Origin: Arenimonas metalli CF5-1
GTDB taxonomy: Bacteria > Pseudomonadota > Gammaproteobacteria > Xanthomonadales > Xanthomonadaceae
Direction of reading: 5' to 3'
Assembly (NCBI RefSeq): GCF_000747155.1
Contig: NZ_AVCK01000017.1
Location: 1 to 64,000 of the forward strand
Length of the DNA stretch: 64,000 nucleotides
Below the pieces are notes generated by a model. The model made no database searches. It saw only the letters and a list, made by a program, of their open reading frames with translations, and was not told the origin of the DNA. Within the stretch, counting starts at the first letter, position 1. The number at the start of each line of letters is the position of its first letter. Below, one piece after another: positions 16,116 through 25,174 of this stretch. Both the position numbers and the translations under genes were made by a program.

Positions 16116-17318
16116 ATGAAGATCCTGCTCACGTTGCTGCTCGCCCCCGGCCTCGCCGCGGCCGCCTCCGTCTCGCCCTGGTCGCTGCCCGCGCCGGCCG
16201 GTGCGTCCCAGCCGAACCTGTCGGTCGCGCCCGGCGGCGACCTGCTGCTGAGCTGGATCGAGCGACGCAGCGAGGGCGGCCATCGCCTGCGCTTCGCGCG
16301 CAGCACCGGCGCGACGGCCTGGTCGCCCGCGCGCACCATCGCCGAAGGCGACGACTGGTTCGTCAACTGGGCCGATTTCCCCGCGCTGCAGGCCCTGCCC
16401 GACGGCAGCCTGTGGTCGCATACGCTGGTCAAGAACGGCGACGCCACCTATGCCTACGACGTGCGCCTGCAGGTGTCGCGCGACGGCGGCGGCACCTGGC
16501 GCATCCTCGGCGCCGTGCACGACGACGGCACGCCGACCGAGCACGGCTTCGCCACCCTCTGGCCGCAATCGAAGGACGAGGTCGGCGTCGCCTGGCTCGA
16601 CGGCCGGAACAGCGCCGGCGGCCACGGCGGCGGCCACGACGGCCACGGCGGTGCGATGACGCTGCGCAGCGCGCGCTACGGCGCCGATGGCGGCAAGCGC
16701 GGCGAGGCCGAGGTGGACGCCATGACCTGCGACTGCTGCCAGACCGACAGCGCGATCGGCGCCCGCGGCGTGCTGCTGGCCTACCGCGACCGCGCCGAAG
16801 GCGAGATCCGCGACATCCGCGTCACCCGTTTCGACGGCAAGGCCTGGACGGCGCCGGCGCGCGTACACGCCGACCAGTGGTTCATGCCGGCCTGCCCGGT
16901 GAACGGACCCGCCATCGCCGCCCGCGGCAATGCCGCCTGGGTGGCCTGGTACACCGGCGCCGGCGCCGCGCCCTCGGTGCGGGTCGCGCGCTCGACCGAC
17001 GGCGGCGACACCTTCGGCGGCATGCGCGAAGTGGCGGTGGGCGAGGCCCAGCAGGGTCGCGTCGACCTGGCGGCCGATGCCGGCGGCGTCTGGATGAGCT
17101 GGGTGCAGGAAACCGGCGGCCGGCAGTCGCTGTGGCTGGCCCGCTTCAGCCCCGCGCTCGACGCCGAGCAGTTCCGGGTCAAGGTCGCCGACATCGCCGG
17201 CCGCGGCCGCGGCACCGGCTTCCCCCGGATGCAGCTGCGCGATGGCCAGGCCTGGCTGGCCTGGACCGAGGTCGTGGACGGCCAGCCCCGCCTGCGCGGC
17301 GCCCGCGTCCAACCCTGA
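16116..17318 (+). CDS. Secreted sialidase-like (BNR repeat) protein
   Basis: A 400-residue protein with a cleavable signal peptide (MKILLTLLLAPGLAAA). BNR/Asp-box-like SxDGGxTW units recur (SRDGGGTW near residue 125 and STDGGDTF near 295), predicting a beta-propeller as in exo-alpha-sialidases. A CDCCQ cluster (205-209) beside a His/Gly-rich loop (HGGGHDGHGG) is unusual and may bind metal. The catalytic Arg triad and Tyr of true sialidases cannot be confirmed by eye, so enzymatic activity is unproven. Probably transcribed from the TAGATT element at 16103. Confidence 0.7.
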   Translation: MKILLTLLLAPGLAAAASVSPWSLPAPAGASQPNLSVAPGGDLLLSWIERRSEGGHRLRFARSTGATAWSPARTIAEGDDWFVNWADFPALQALPDGSLWSHTLVKNGDATYAYDVRLQVSRDGGGTWRILGAVHDDGTPTEHGFATLWPQSKDEVGVAWLDGRNSAGGHGGGHDGHGGAMTLRSARYGADGGKRGEAEVDAMTCDCCQTDSAIGARGVLLAYRDRAEGEIRDIRVTRFDGKAWTAPARVHADQWFMPACPVNGPAIAARGNAAWVAWYTGAGAAPSVRVARSTDGGDTFGGMREVAVGEAQQGRVDLAADAGGVWMSWVQETGGRQSLWLARFSPALDAEQFRVKVADIAGRGRGTGFPRMQLRDGQAWLAWTEVVDGQPRLRGARVQP

Positions 17319-17335
17319 ACGGGAACGGCCCGACT

Positions 17336-17349
17336 GTACCTAGTGGTAC
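17336..17349. promoter_or_regulatory. Short inverted repeat GTACC-TAGT-GGTAC
   Basis: Perfect 5-bp arms with a 4-bp centre in the 195-bp gap before the autotransporter gene. The layout resembles sites of LuxR/NarL-type response regulators, but no such gene is adjacent. It could be chance. Confidence 0.3.
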
Positions 17350-17513
17350 GGATTCAGGCTTTGGATTAAGGTGCAGCGACGCCTCCGGCCAACCGGGGGT
17401 GGAGGCAGCGGCTCTAGGGGAGGGAGTGCAGCCGGCGCATGCGCCGCGCGGCATCTTGAGGAGACCCTGGGCGCGTGGTCACGCACTTAACTACAGTCCG
17501 ACAGGAGTTTCCC

Positions 17514-19352
17514 ATGCCCCGTTTCCATCGTTTGGCCGGCGCCGTTGCGCTCGCGCTCGGTTGCGCCGGCGCCGCCCAGGCGCAGAACTTCACTGGCTTC
17601 TTCGTCTTCGGTGACAGCCTCAGCGACGCCGGCAACGTCGCCGCCATCTCGGGCCTGCCGCCCGGCAACAGCTTCACCACCAACCCGGATCCGGTCGCGG
17701 CTGAAATCATCGCCCGCTACTTCGGCCTGCCCGACACCAATTCGCTGGCCGGCGGCCCGAACTTCGCCTGGGGCGGCTCCTGCGTCAACGCCACCGGCCC
17801 CTGCCTGAACCCGGTCCCGAACATCCCGACCCAGGTCTCGCAGTACCTCGCCAGCACCGGCGGCCGCGCTGATCCGAATGCGCTGTACAGCATCTGGGGC
17901 GGCGCCAACGACATCTTCGCCTCGCTGGGCACGCCGGCCACCGCGCAGGCCAACACGGTCGCCGCGGCCACCGCCTACGTGCAGCAGATCGGCCGCCTGC
18001 AGGCCGCCGGCGCGCGCTACGTCATCGTCTACAACCTGCCCAACCTCGGCGCCACGCCGCAGTTCGGCGCCAACCCGACCGTGGCTTCGTCGGTGTCGCA
18101 GATCACCGTGGTCTACAACACGGCGCTCAACACCGGCCTGGCGTCGCTGGGCGACGGCATCATCGCCATCAACACCTTCGGCCTGATCGCCGAGATCGTC
18201 AGCAACCCGGGTCTGTACGGCTTCACCAACGTCACCGGCGTCGCCTGCACCGGCTCGTCCGTGGCCTGCGGCCCGTCGGGCTCGGGCCTGCCGGCGAGCT
18301 ACGCGCCGGGCACCAACGACACCTATCTGTTTGCCGACGGCGTGCACCCGACCGGCGCTGCGCACCGCATCCTGGCCAACGTCGTGCTGTCCACCATCGC
18401 GGCGCCGATCCAGGTGTCCTACGCCGGTGAAGGCGGCCTGCAGGCCGCCGCGGACCACAGCCGCGCCGTCAACGACGAGCTGATGTCGGACTTCCAGCTC
18501 AACCGCGAGGTGGGCTCGGTGCGCGGTTTCGCGACCGTGAACTTCGGCCAGCATGAGTACGAGGACAACGCCAGCACCAACATCCTCGGCGGCGACGCCG
18601 ATGCGCTGTCGCTGACCCTCGGCGCCAACCACCGCATCAGCGAGAACGCGTACTGGGGCGTGGGCATCACGCTTGGCAACCACGACAACGCCGTGGCCAG
18701 CGCCGACATCGACAGCAACTCGGTGATCGGCTCGATCGGCGGCGCGCTGCGCTTCGGCGGCGGTGGCTACGTGCACGGCGCCGTCAGCGGCGGCAGCACC
18801 GATGTCGAGATCTCGCGCTTCATCGAGATGGGCGCCACCGTCCGCGAAGAGTCCGGCACCACCAACGCCAGCCAGTACGGCGCCGAGCTGGGCCTGGGCT
18901 GGCTGTTCGGTTCCGCCGACGGCCTGCAGCACGGTCCGTTCATCGGCGCCCAGTGGGTGCAGCAGACGGTCGACGGCTACGCCGAGGACAGCGGTTCGGC
19001 CACGGCGATGAACTTCTCCGAGTTCGACCGCGATTCGCTGGTCACCCGCGTCGGCTACCAGCTGATGGGCAACCTGGGCGACAGCGAGCGTGCGATCCGT
19101 CCGTTCGCGCGCGTGGCGTTCAACGAGGAAGGCGAGGACGACCAGGTCCGCGTCAACGCCGGCTCCAACTCGATGCCGGGCCGCTTCACCCTCGGCGGCT
19201 TCACGCCGTCGCAGGACTGGATCAGCGCCGACGTCGGCGTGCAGTTCATGGTCGGCGAGTCCACCACGGCCTACCTGTCCTACAACGGCCGCTTCGCGGA
19301 CGACCTGCAGGACCGCAACACCTTCGGCCTGGGCCTGCGCACCACGTTCTGA
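17514..19352 (+). CDS. GDSL esterase autotransporter (EstA type)
   Basis: A 612-residue type V secreted esterase. A signal peptide (about 1-23) leads to an SGNH/GDSL passenger with Ser35 in FGDSLSDAGN, Asn132 in GGAND, and the Asp275/His278 pair in DGVHPTG. From about residue 340 the sequence becomes a beta-barrel translocator ending in an aromatic Phe (TTF), as expected for BamA recognition. The family anchors the esterase to the outer membrane and acts on lipids. ATG 17514 follows ACAGGAG at good spacing. tamAB lies downstream on the opposite strand. A strong terminator follows. Confidence 0.92.
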   Translation: MPRFHRLAGAVALALGCAGAAQAQNFTGFFVFGDSLSDAGNVAAISGLPPGNSFTTNPDPVAAEIIARYFGLPDTNSLAGGPNFAWGGSCVNATGPCLNPVPNIPTQVSQYLASTGGRADPNALYSIWGGANDIFASLGTPATAQANTVAAATAYVQQIGRLQAAGARYVIVYNLPNLGATPQFGANPTVASSVSQITVVYNTALNTGLASLGDGIIAINTFGLIAEIVSNPGLYGFTNVTGVACTGSSVACGPSGSGLPASYAPGTNDTYLFADGVHPTGAAHRILANVVLSTIAAPIQVSYAGEGGLQAAADHSRAVNDELMSDFQLNREVGSVRGFATVNFGQHEYEDNASTNILGGDADALSLTLGANHRISENAYWGVGITLGNHDNAVASADIDSNSVIGSIGGALRFGGGGYVHGAVSGGSTDVEISRFIEMGATVREESGTTNASQYGAELGLGWLFGSADGLQHGPFIGAQWVQQTVDGYAEDSGSATAMNFSEFDRDSLVTRVGYQLMGNLGDSERAIRPFARVAFNEEGEDDQVRVNAGSNSMPGRFTLGGFTPSQDWISADVGVQFMVGESTTAYLSYNGRFADDLQDRNTFGLGLRTTF

Positions 19353-19374
19353 TCCCAGCGCCATCGCAGTACCC

Positions 19375-19405
19375 GAAAGGCCGCCTCCGGGCGGCCTTTC
19401 TTTTT
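19375..19405 (+). terminator. Intrinsic terminator of the esterase gene
   Basis: 11-bp perfect stem (19375-19385 with 19390-19400), TCCG loop, then five T. It lies 22 bp after the esterase stop. Confidence 0.92.
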
Positions 19406-19487
19406 GCCCATGCGCCTGGGGTCTGGCGCCGGGGCCACCGCGGAAGCGACGCTCGCTTTCCCGGTGACGACGGCGCCTGAATAACCA

Positions 19488-22400
19488 TCACCGCTCGAGG
19501 CGCCAGTTCAGGGAGGCGGCGTTCTCGTTGCCGGATTCGATGCTGACGTCGAAGCCGCGGGTGAGCAGGTACTTGAGCGTGACCACCTGGCCGGTGCCGA
19601 TCAGCGACACGCCGTAGCTCAGGAACAGCCGCGGCGAGACGTACTTGCCGACGGTGAAGGTGGCGCCGCCGAGGTTGCGCGAATCGACCACGCCGGCTTC
19701 GTCCAGGCCCAGCTGCGCGCCGATCTGCTGCGCCACCAGGTTGCCGCCGGCGCCGAGCGCCATCGCGGCGGCGTTGAGCTGCTGGCCCTCGTTGCCGGTG
19801 GTGGTGCCGATCGGGCGGCCGAACACCAGCCACGACAGCGCTTCGCTGGTGTCCATCGCCGGGTTCGAGATGACCGTGGTCTGCGGGCGGCGCGCGGTGC
19901 CGCGCACCTGCACGCCGACGGTGACGCGGTCGAACTCACGCTCGGCCCGGATGTCGAGGGTGGGGTTGTCGTAGGGCGAGTTCGCGAAGCCCAGGCGCGC
20001 GCGTTCGATCTGCAGCGACTGGCCGTAGGCGCGGTAGCTTCCGCTGACGTCGAGCGTGCCGGTGGCGGTGGCGGGGCGGCCGGGGCGTTCGCGCAGGGCC
20101 AGCGAGCCGCGCATGCGGCCGTCGAGTCCGAAGCCCTTCAGGCGCACGTCGTCGCCCAGCGCCACGGTGAAGCGCATGTCCAGCGGCATCCGGCGCTCGC
20201 GCGGGCCATCGATCGGATCGAGCACCACCACGTCGTCGGACACGGTGGCGCTGCTGTCGAGCGCCTCGAGGTCCATGCGCGCCTCGGGCACGTCCATGCG
20301 CCCGCGCAGCTCGAGCTGCCGGTCGTGCAGGCGCAGCGTGATGTCCGGGCTGGCGATGACGTAGAACTCGGCGGTGCTGGCGAGGGTGACGCGCTCGCCC
20401 TGCAGCACCAGCTGCAGCGGCGCCTCGCGGTCGCGGAAATTGAGGCTGCCGTCGAAGCGCAGCAGGCCCTCGCCCGAGCGCAGGCTGCCGTCCAGGCGCG
20501 CGCTGCCGTCGACGTCGCCGACCAGGGTGAACTCGCCGTCGGCCAGCTTCAGGCCCAGGCCCGGCAGCTCGGCCGCGAAGCCGCCGAGGCGGGCCTGGCC
20601 GGAGATTTCCGGCGCGTCGCGGCGGCCGGCGAGCGCGAGCCGGCCCTGCAGGCGTCCGACCGGCGACGCGAGGTCAGGCGAAAAGAGCTCGAGCCAGGCG
20701 AGATCGCGGACGTCGAGCACCAGCTGGCCGTCCATCGTGGATGCCGGGTCGAGGCCGCTGCGCAGCGTGGCCGATATGCGGCCCGCGTCGGCCAGCGCGG
20801 CCTCGAGCCGGGCGTCGAGCTGGTCGCCGGCCAGCGTGGCCTGCAGCGACAGCGCGGTGTAGCCGAACACCTCGCGCTGCGCCTGCGGGCTCAGGCGCAG
20901 GCTGCCGCGTTCGGAATCCACGCGCGCCTCGCCGCGCCAGCGGCCGTCGCGGCCGCGCTGGCCGTTGGCACGCAGGTCGAGCGTGCCGTCGGCGAACAGC
21001 GGCAGCGCGTCGTCCTGCGGCAGCCAGGGCTGGGCGAGGGCGAGCGGCAGCGCCTCGCCTTCGAGATCGAAGCGGTCACCCGTGGCGCTGGCGCAGAGCC
21101 GGCCACCGGCGTCGGCCACCAGGCAGCTGCGCGCCAGGCGCAGGCCCGCGGGGCCGTAGCGAAGGTCGGCGCCGCCCTGCAGCGAGAGTTGGGGGCCGGG
21201 CTTCGGGGTCAGCGCGAGCGTGTCCAGCTGCGCGCGCCACTCGGCCCCGGTGCGCGTGATGTCGCCGGCGAGCGCGAGGTCGCCATCCGGGCCGGTCGCG
21301 CTGGCGTCGAGCGCGAACGCAGCCTGGCTGCCGCGGGCGTGCAGGTCCAGCGTGTCCGCGGCCAGGTTGGCGAGGCCGAAGTCCGTGGCCTGCAGCCGCA
21401 GGTCGCCGCCCGCGCCGCGTGCGGGCAGGCGGCCCGACAGCGAAACGGCGTCGGCCGTGGCGCCGCCCCACGCGAGGTCGCGGCCCGCGAGCGCCGCATC
21501 GATGTCGGGCGCCGCCGCCGGACCGCGCACCGAGAGCGTGCCTTCGATGCGGCCGCGGCCGTCCGCCACCAGGTCGGCCAGCTGCAGCGGCGCGAACCGG
21601 GCCTGCAGGTCGTAGCGATCGCCGAACCCGCCGCGCGCCTCGACCTGGCTGTCGCCGATGCGCAGCGCGGCGTCGAGTTCGCCGCGCTGGCCGTTCCAGT
21701 CGGCGCGCGCCCGGCCGCCCAGCGCGCGGCCGCGCAGCTGGCCCGCGAGGCCGTCGAGCGAGGCGCGGCCCTGCCAGCGGCCATCGTCGGATTGCGTCGC
21801 ATCGAGCACCAGCTGGCCGCTCACCGCGCCCGGATAGTCGGGCAGGAAGTAGCCCGGGTCGAAGCCGCCAAGCGCGGCGTCGAGCCGTACCGCCACGCCG
21901 GGCGACCACGCGACCTGGCCGCGGCCGTCGAGCTGGCCGCCGGGCGTGCGCACGCGCAGCGTGTCCAGCGCGAGCTGCCGCGCGTCGCCGCGTCCGGCCA
22001 GCGTGACGTCGGCCCGTTCGCCGGCGCGCACCAGCGCCACGTCGCCGGCGATTTCCCAGGCCTCGAAGCGGCCGCGCGCGGTGACTTCGCCGGAAACATC
22101 CACCGGCAGGGCGTCGGCCCCGGCGGTGGTGGGACGCTGGCGCCAGCGTTCGGTGGCCAGGCGCAGGTCGAAGCGCGGGGATTCGCCCTCGACCTCGAGG
22201 TCGCCGGCCACCACGACCTCGCCGTTCTCGTGCTGCAGTCGCAGCGGATCGGCCTGCAGCCGGCCGGCGGCGAGCGTGAGCTTCGACGGCAGCACGTCGA
22301 GCGCGAGTTCGCCCTGCGCGAACCGACCTTCGACCTCGGCCAGGCCGCCGGACCCGCGGGCGTCGAGCTTGAACGCCACCGCTTCGCCTTCGCCGAACCC

Positions 22401-23249
22401 GAACCGCGCCGGCAGCAGCCCGGCCGATTCCGCCGACAGCGTCCAGGCCGGCGCCGGGCCGGCACCGTCCTCGAACGCCAGCGACAGCGCGCTGCGTTCG
22501 GACAGCGTGCCCGCGGCCTCGAGGGCAAAGCGGTCGAGGTCGCCCTGGCCGTCGAAGGCCAGGCTCGCGGCGGGCAGGGCGTCGGTGGCCGGCAGGTCGA
22601 GCCGGCCCTTCAGCTGCGTGCGGAAATTCCGGTCCGGCAGGTATTCGCCCGACAGCGACAGCCGGCCGGCTGCGTGCGTTGCCTCGAGCGCGCCGACCCG
22701 GAGGCCGCCCTCCATCAGGCGCAGGTCGCTGCCCTCGGCGCGGACCAGCGTCCACGGCGGGGACTCGCCCTGGCGCAGCACGAAGCCATCGATCACGAAG
22801 CGCTTGGCGCGCAGGTCCAGCGGCACCGCCAGCCGCGGCAGGACCTCCGGCCACTCCGGCAGCGCGAACGGCGTGTCTTCCCCGGGCGCGAGGATCAGCT
22901 CGGCGCCGTCGACCTCCAGCGCCTCGAGCTGCAGCCGCCGACCCAGCGCCGGCAGCACGCGCGCATCGAGCAGCACGCGGCGCGCGCGGAACTCCAGGCC
23001 TTCCTGCCGATACACCACGTCATGCAGCACCAGCGGTCCGGACACAGTGCCCTCGGCGCGCGAGTACTGAAGCGACTCCGGCGGCAGCGTCCGCAGCAGC
23101 CGGCCCAGCAGCTCATCGCGGCCACCGCTGGTCGCCAGCAGCCAGAACAGCAGCACGCCGGCCGCCAGCACCAGCAGCACGCCGCCCCCGCCCACGCGCC
23201 GGCCCCAGCGCCGGGCGAAGGAACGCGGCGGGCGCGGCGCGGCCGTCAC
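19488..23249 (-). CDS. tamB: Translocation and assembly module protein TamB
   Basis: A 1253-residue envelope-spanning protein. An N-terminal membrane anchor (about residues 17-38) is followed by a very long beta-rich repeat body and the conserved C-terminal TamB (DUF490) domain, ending KYLLTRGFDVSIESG and so on. AsmA-like proteins of this type bridge inner and outer membranes and move phospholipids; with TamA they also help insert some outer-membrane proteins. It starts at a GTG whose last bases overlap the tamA stop, so translation is probably coupled. The very long plus-strand frame over it is a GC-rich shadow. Confidence 0.95.
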   Translation of the reverse strand: MTAAPRPPRSFARRWGRRVGGGGVLLVLAAGVLLFWLLATSGGRDELLGRLLRTLPPESLQYSRAEGTVSGPLVLHDVVYRQEGLEFRARRVLLDARVLPALGRRLQLEALEVDGAELILAPGEDTPFALPEWPEVLPRLAVPLDLRAKRFVIDGFVLRQGESPPWTLVRAEGSDLRLMEGGLRVGALEATHAAGRLSLSGEYLPDRNFRTQLKGRLDLPATDALPAASLAFDGQGDLDRFALEAAGTLSERSALSLAFEDGAGPAPAWTLSAESAGLLPARFGFGEGEAVAFKLDARGSGGLAEVEGRFAQGELALDVLPSKLTLAAGRLQADPLRLQHENGEVVVAGDLEVEGESPRFDLRLATERWRQRPTTAGADALPVDVSGEVTARGRFEAWEIAGDVALVRAGERADVTLAGRGDARQLALDTLRVRTPGGQLDGRGQVAWSPGVAVRLDAALGGFDPGYFLPDYPGAVSGQLVLDATQSDDGRWQGRASLDGLAGQLRGRALGGRARADWNGQRGELDAALRIGDSQVEARGGFGDRYDLQARFAPLQLADLVADGRGRIEGTLSVRGPAAAPDIDAALAGRDLAWGGATADAVSLSGRLPARGAGGDLRLQATDFGLANLAADTLDLHARGSQAAFALDASATGPDGDLALAGDITRTGAEWRAQLDTLALTPKPGPQLSLQGGADLRYGPAGLRLARSCLVADAGGRLCASATGDRFDLEGEALPLALAQPWLPQDDALPLFADGTLDLRANGQRGRDGRWRGEARVDSERGSLRLSPQAQREVFGYTALSLQATLAGDQLDARLEAALADAGRISATLRSGLDPASTMDGQLVLDVRDLAWLELFSPDLASPVGRLQGRLALAGRRDAPEISGQARLGGFAAELPGLGLKLADGEFTLVGDVDGSARLDGSLRSGEGLLRFDGSLNFRDREAPLQLVLQGERVTLASTAEFYVIASPDITLRLHDRQLELRGRMDVPEARMDLEALDSSATVSDDVVVLDPIDGPRERRMPLDMRFTVALGDDVRLKGFGLDGRMRGSLALRERPGRPATATGTLDVSGSYRAYGQSLQIERARLGFANSPYDNPTLDIRAEREFDRVTVGVQVRGTARRPQTTVISNPAMDTSEALSWLVFGRPIGTTTGNEGQQLNAAAMALGAGGNLVAQQIGAQLGLDEAGVVDSRNLGGATFTVGKYVSPRLFLSYGVSLIGTGQVVTLKYLLTRGFDVSIESGNENAASLNWRLER

Positions 23250-25036
23250 AGATCGGGCCCGATGTTGAGGTGCAGGCGCACCGACTGCTGCGCCGCGTCG
23301 CCGAAGCCATGCGCCACGTCCAGCCGCACCGGACCCACCGGCGAGCGCCAGCGCAGGCCGACGCCGGCGCCGATCTCCCAGTCGTAGGCGTTGAAGTCAT
23401 CGAAGGCATCGCCCGCGTCCACGAACACGGCGGCGCCCCAGGTGCGGTTGAACATGCGCTCGACCTCGGCGCTCACCACCATCAGGTGCTTGCCGCCGAA
23501 CACCAGGCGCTGGCCGTCCGCCGCTTCGAAGAACTGGCCGATCTCCTGGTAGCCGTAGCCGCGCACACTGCGGTCGCCACCCGCGTAGAAACGAAGCGAC
23601 GGCGGGAAATCGGGGAAGTCGTCGCTGACCGTGGTGCCGGCCTCGGCGCGCAGCAGCACGCGGTTGCGCCGGCCGAAGCTGCGCACCATCCGCCCTTCGG
23701 CGCGCAGCTGCAGGAAGTCGATGTCCGAGCCCAGCGCGGTGCTGCCCGCGCGCAGCTCCAGTTCGAGCGACTGCGCGCTGCGCGGGTAGAGCGCGTTGTC
23801 GCGGTCGCCCCACTTCGCCCACAGCGAGGGATAGACCAGGCTGCTGTAGCTGCGGTTCTCGCCGGTCACCGAGTCGTCGAAGCGCTCGCGCCGGTAGTTC
23901 AGGCCCGCCACCAGCTCCCAGTTGCCGATCCGCCCGCTGCGGCTGCCCACCAGTTCGATCAGCTCGCTGTCGATGAAGTCGAAGGGCTCCTCGCGCACGC
24001 TGGCCGCCACCGTGTACCAGCCGTCGAGCCAGGCGAAGGCCGGGATGCGGTACTGCACCGTGAGGTCGTTGCGGCGCTCGGCCAGGCTGACCTGGCTGCG
24101 CAATTTGTGGCCGCGATTGTTCACCCAGCGCCGCTCGAGCCCGGCGGTGACGCCCGCGCCGGTGTCGGTGCCGAAGCGCAGGCCGGCCGAATAGATGCTG
24201 CGCTTGGCCGGCGCCAGCGATACCTCCACCGGTACCGTGAGGTCGTCGCCTTCGGCCGGCTCCGGCTGGATGTCGATGGCGCTGAAGTAGTCGAGTTCGG
24301 CGAGCGACGTCTGCAGCGCCAGCAGCTCGGACTGCTGGTAGGGATCGCCCGGCTCCCATGGCACCAGGTTCTCCAGCAGCCCCGGGCGGAACGGGTGGCC
24401 TTCGAAGCGCGCCTCGCCGAAGCGGTGGCGCTCGCCGCTGCGCCAGGCCAGGGTGATGTCGGCGCTGCGCTGGGCGCGGCTGACCTCGACGCGATGGGTC
24501 TCGAGTACGGCGTCGAAATAGCCCCGGGCCGCCAGGCCGGCGTCGATCTGGGCCTTGCCGGCTTCGTACACGCCGTGGTCGAAGGGCTGGCCCTCGCGCG
24601 GGCGCAGCCGCTGCAGTCGCCGGGTGATCGCCGGGTCCTCGCCGGCCGGGCCGTCGATGCGCAGGTCGCGCCCGCGCACGCGCACCGGCTCGCCCGCGTC
24701 CACCTGCACGATCACGGTGACGACTTCGCCCTCGCGCACCAGCTCGGTCACGACCTTGGGGTCGTAGTGGCCGAAGGGCTCCAGCGCCTCGCGGGTCTCC
24801 CGCGGCACCTGGCGCAGCAGGTAGGACAGCCGGCTTTCAGTCAGCGCCTTGCGGCGGTTGGGGTTGAGCCGCTGGATCGACAGCGTGTCGTCCACGTTGT
24901 CGCGCATGTCCTCGTCGTCCAGCCCGCGCACCTCGACCGCGCGCAGCTCCAGCGCCGAACCGGGGGCGGGCAGCAGCAGGGCGCAGGCAAGCAGGGCGGG
25001 CGGCAGGAGCGGGGGGAGGCGGCGCGCGTTTGGCAT
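23246..25036 (-). CDS. tamA: Translocation and assembly module protein TamA
   Basis: A 596-residue Omp85-family outer-membrane protein. After a signal peptide come POTRA-type domains (about residues 25-260), then a 16-stranded beta-barrel. The signature VRGYGYQEIG is present in the barrel, and the C-terminus ends in LNIGPDL-type sequence. ATG 25036 is preferred over the in-frame TTG 9 bp upstream. Transcribed as tamA-tamB and diverges from the TonB receptor gene. Confidence 0.94.
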   Translation of the reverse strand: MPNARRLPPLLPPALLACALLLPAPGSALELRAVEVRGLDDEDMRDNVDDTLSIQRLNPNRRKALTESRLSYLLRQVPRETREALEPFGHYDPKVVTELVREGEVVTVIVQVDAGEPVRVRGRDLRIDGPAGEDPAITRRLQRLRPREGQPFDHGVYEAGKAQIDAGLAARGYFDAVLETHRVEVSRAQRSADITLAWRSGERHRFGEARFEGHPFRPGLLENLVPWEPGDPYQQSELLALQTSLAELDYFSAIDIQPEPAEGDDLTVPVEVSLAPAKRSIYSAGLRFGTDTGAGVTAGLERRWVNNRGHKLRSQVSLAERRNDLTVQYRIPAFAWLDGWYTVAASVREEPFDFIDSELIELVGSRSGRIGNWELVAGLNYRRERFDDSVTGENRSYSSLVYPSLWAKWGDRDNALYPRSAQSLELELRAGSTALGSDIDFLQLRAEGRMVRSFGRRNRVLLRAEAGTTVSDDFPDFPPSLRFYAGGDRSVRGYGYQEIGQFFEAADGQRLVFGGKHLMVVSAEVERMFNRTWGAAVFVDAGDAFDDFNAYDWEIGAGVGLRWRSPVGPVRLDVAHGFGDAAQQSVRLHLNIGPDL

Positions 25037-25078
25037 GTGGCCCAAGAATACCCGGCGGCCATGTTCTTGCCTTGCGAG

Positions 25079-25098
25079 GAAACGGTTGCGAAACGGTT
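25079..25098. repeat. Direct repeat GAAACGGTT-GC-GAAACGGTT
   Basis: Two 9-bp direct copies separated by 2 bp (25079-25087, 25090-25098), in the tamA/TonB-receptor intergenic region, immediately left of the Fur box. The close tandem arrangement suggests a regulator site; the binder is unknown. Confidence 0.35.
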
Positions 25099-25103
25099 CC
25101 GAT

Positions 25104-25126
25104 GCAAATAAGATTGATTCGCATTA
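25104..25126. promoter_or_regulatory. Fur box upstream of the TonB receptor
   Basis: The AT-rich block AATAAGATTGATTCGCATT (25107-25125) resembles gammaproteobacterial Fur sites such as AATGAGAATTATTCTCATT, with about 14-15 of 19 matches. It stands out in a 70% GC region and lies 49 bp before the TonB receptor ATG. Fur-Fe would repress this iron unit. Confidence 0.75.
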
Positions 25127-25174
25127 GCTAGCCGCAACGGCCAAGCCAGCAATACGTCCGCAGGAACTCCACTG

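Noticed and set aside
20325..23387. Long open frame of about 1020 codons on the plus strand over tamB
   Set aside because: It is antisense to a clear family gene (tamB), its translation is Ala/Gly/Gln/Arg-rich low-complexity sequence typical of GC-rich shadow frames, and there is no ribosome site or family match.
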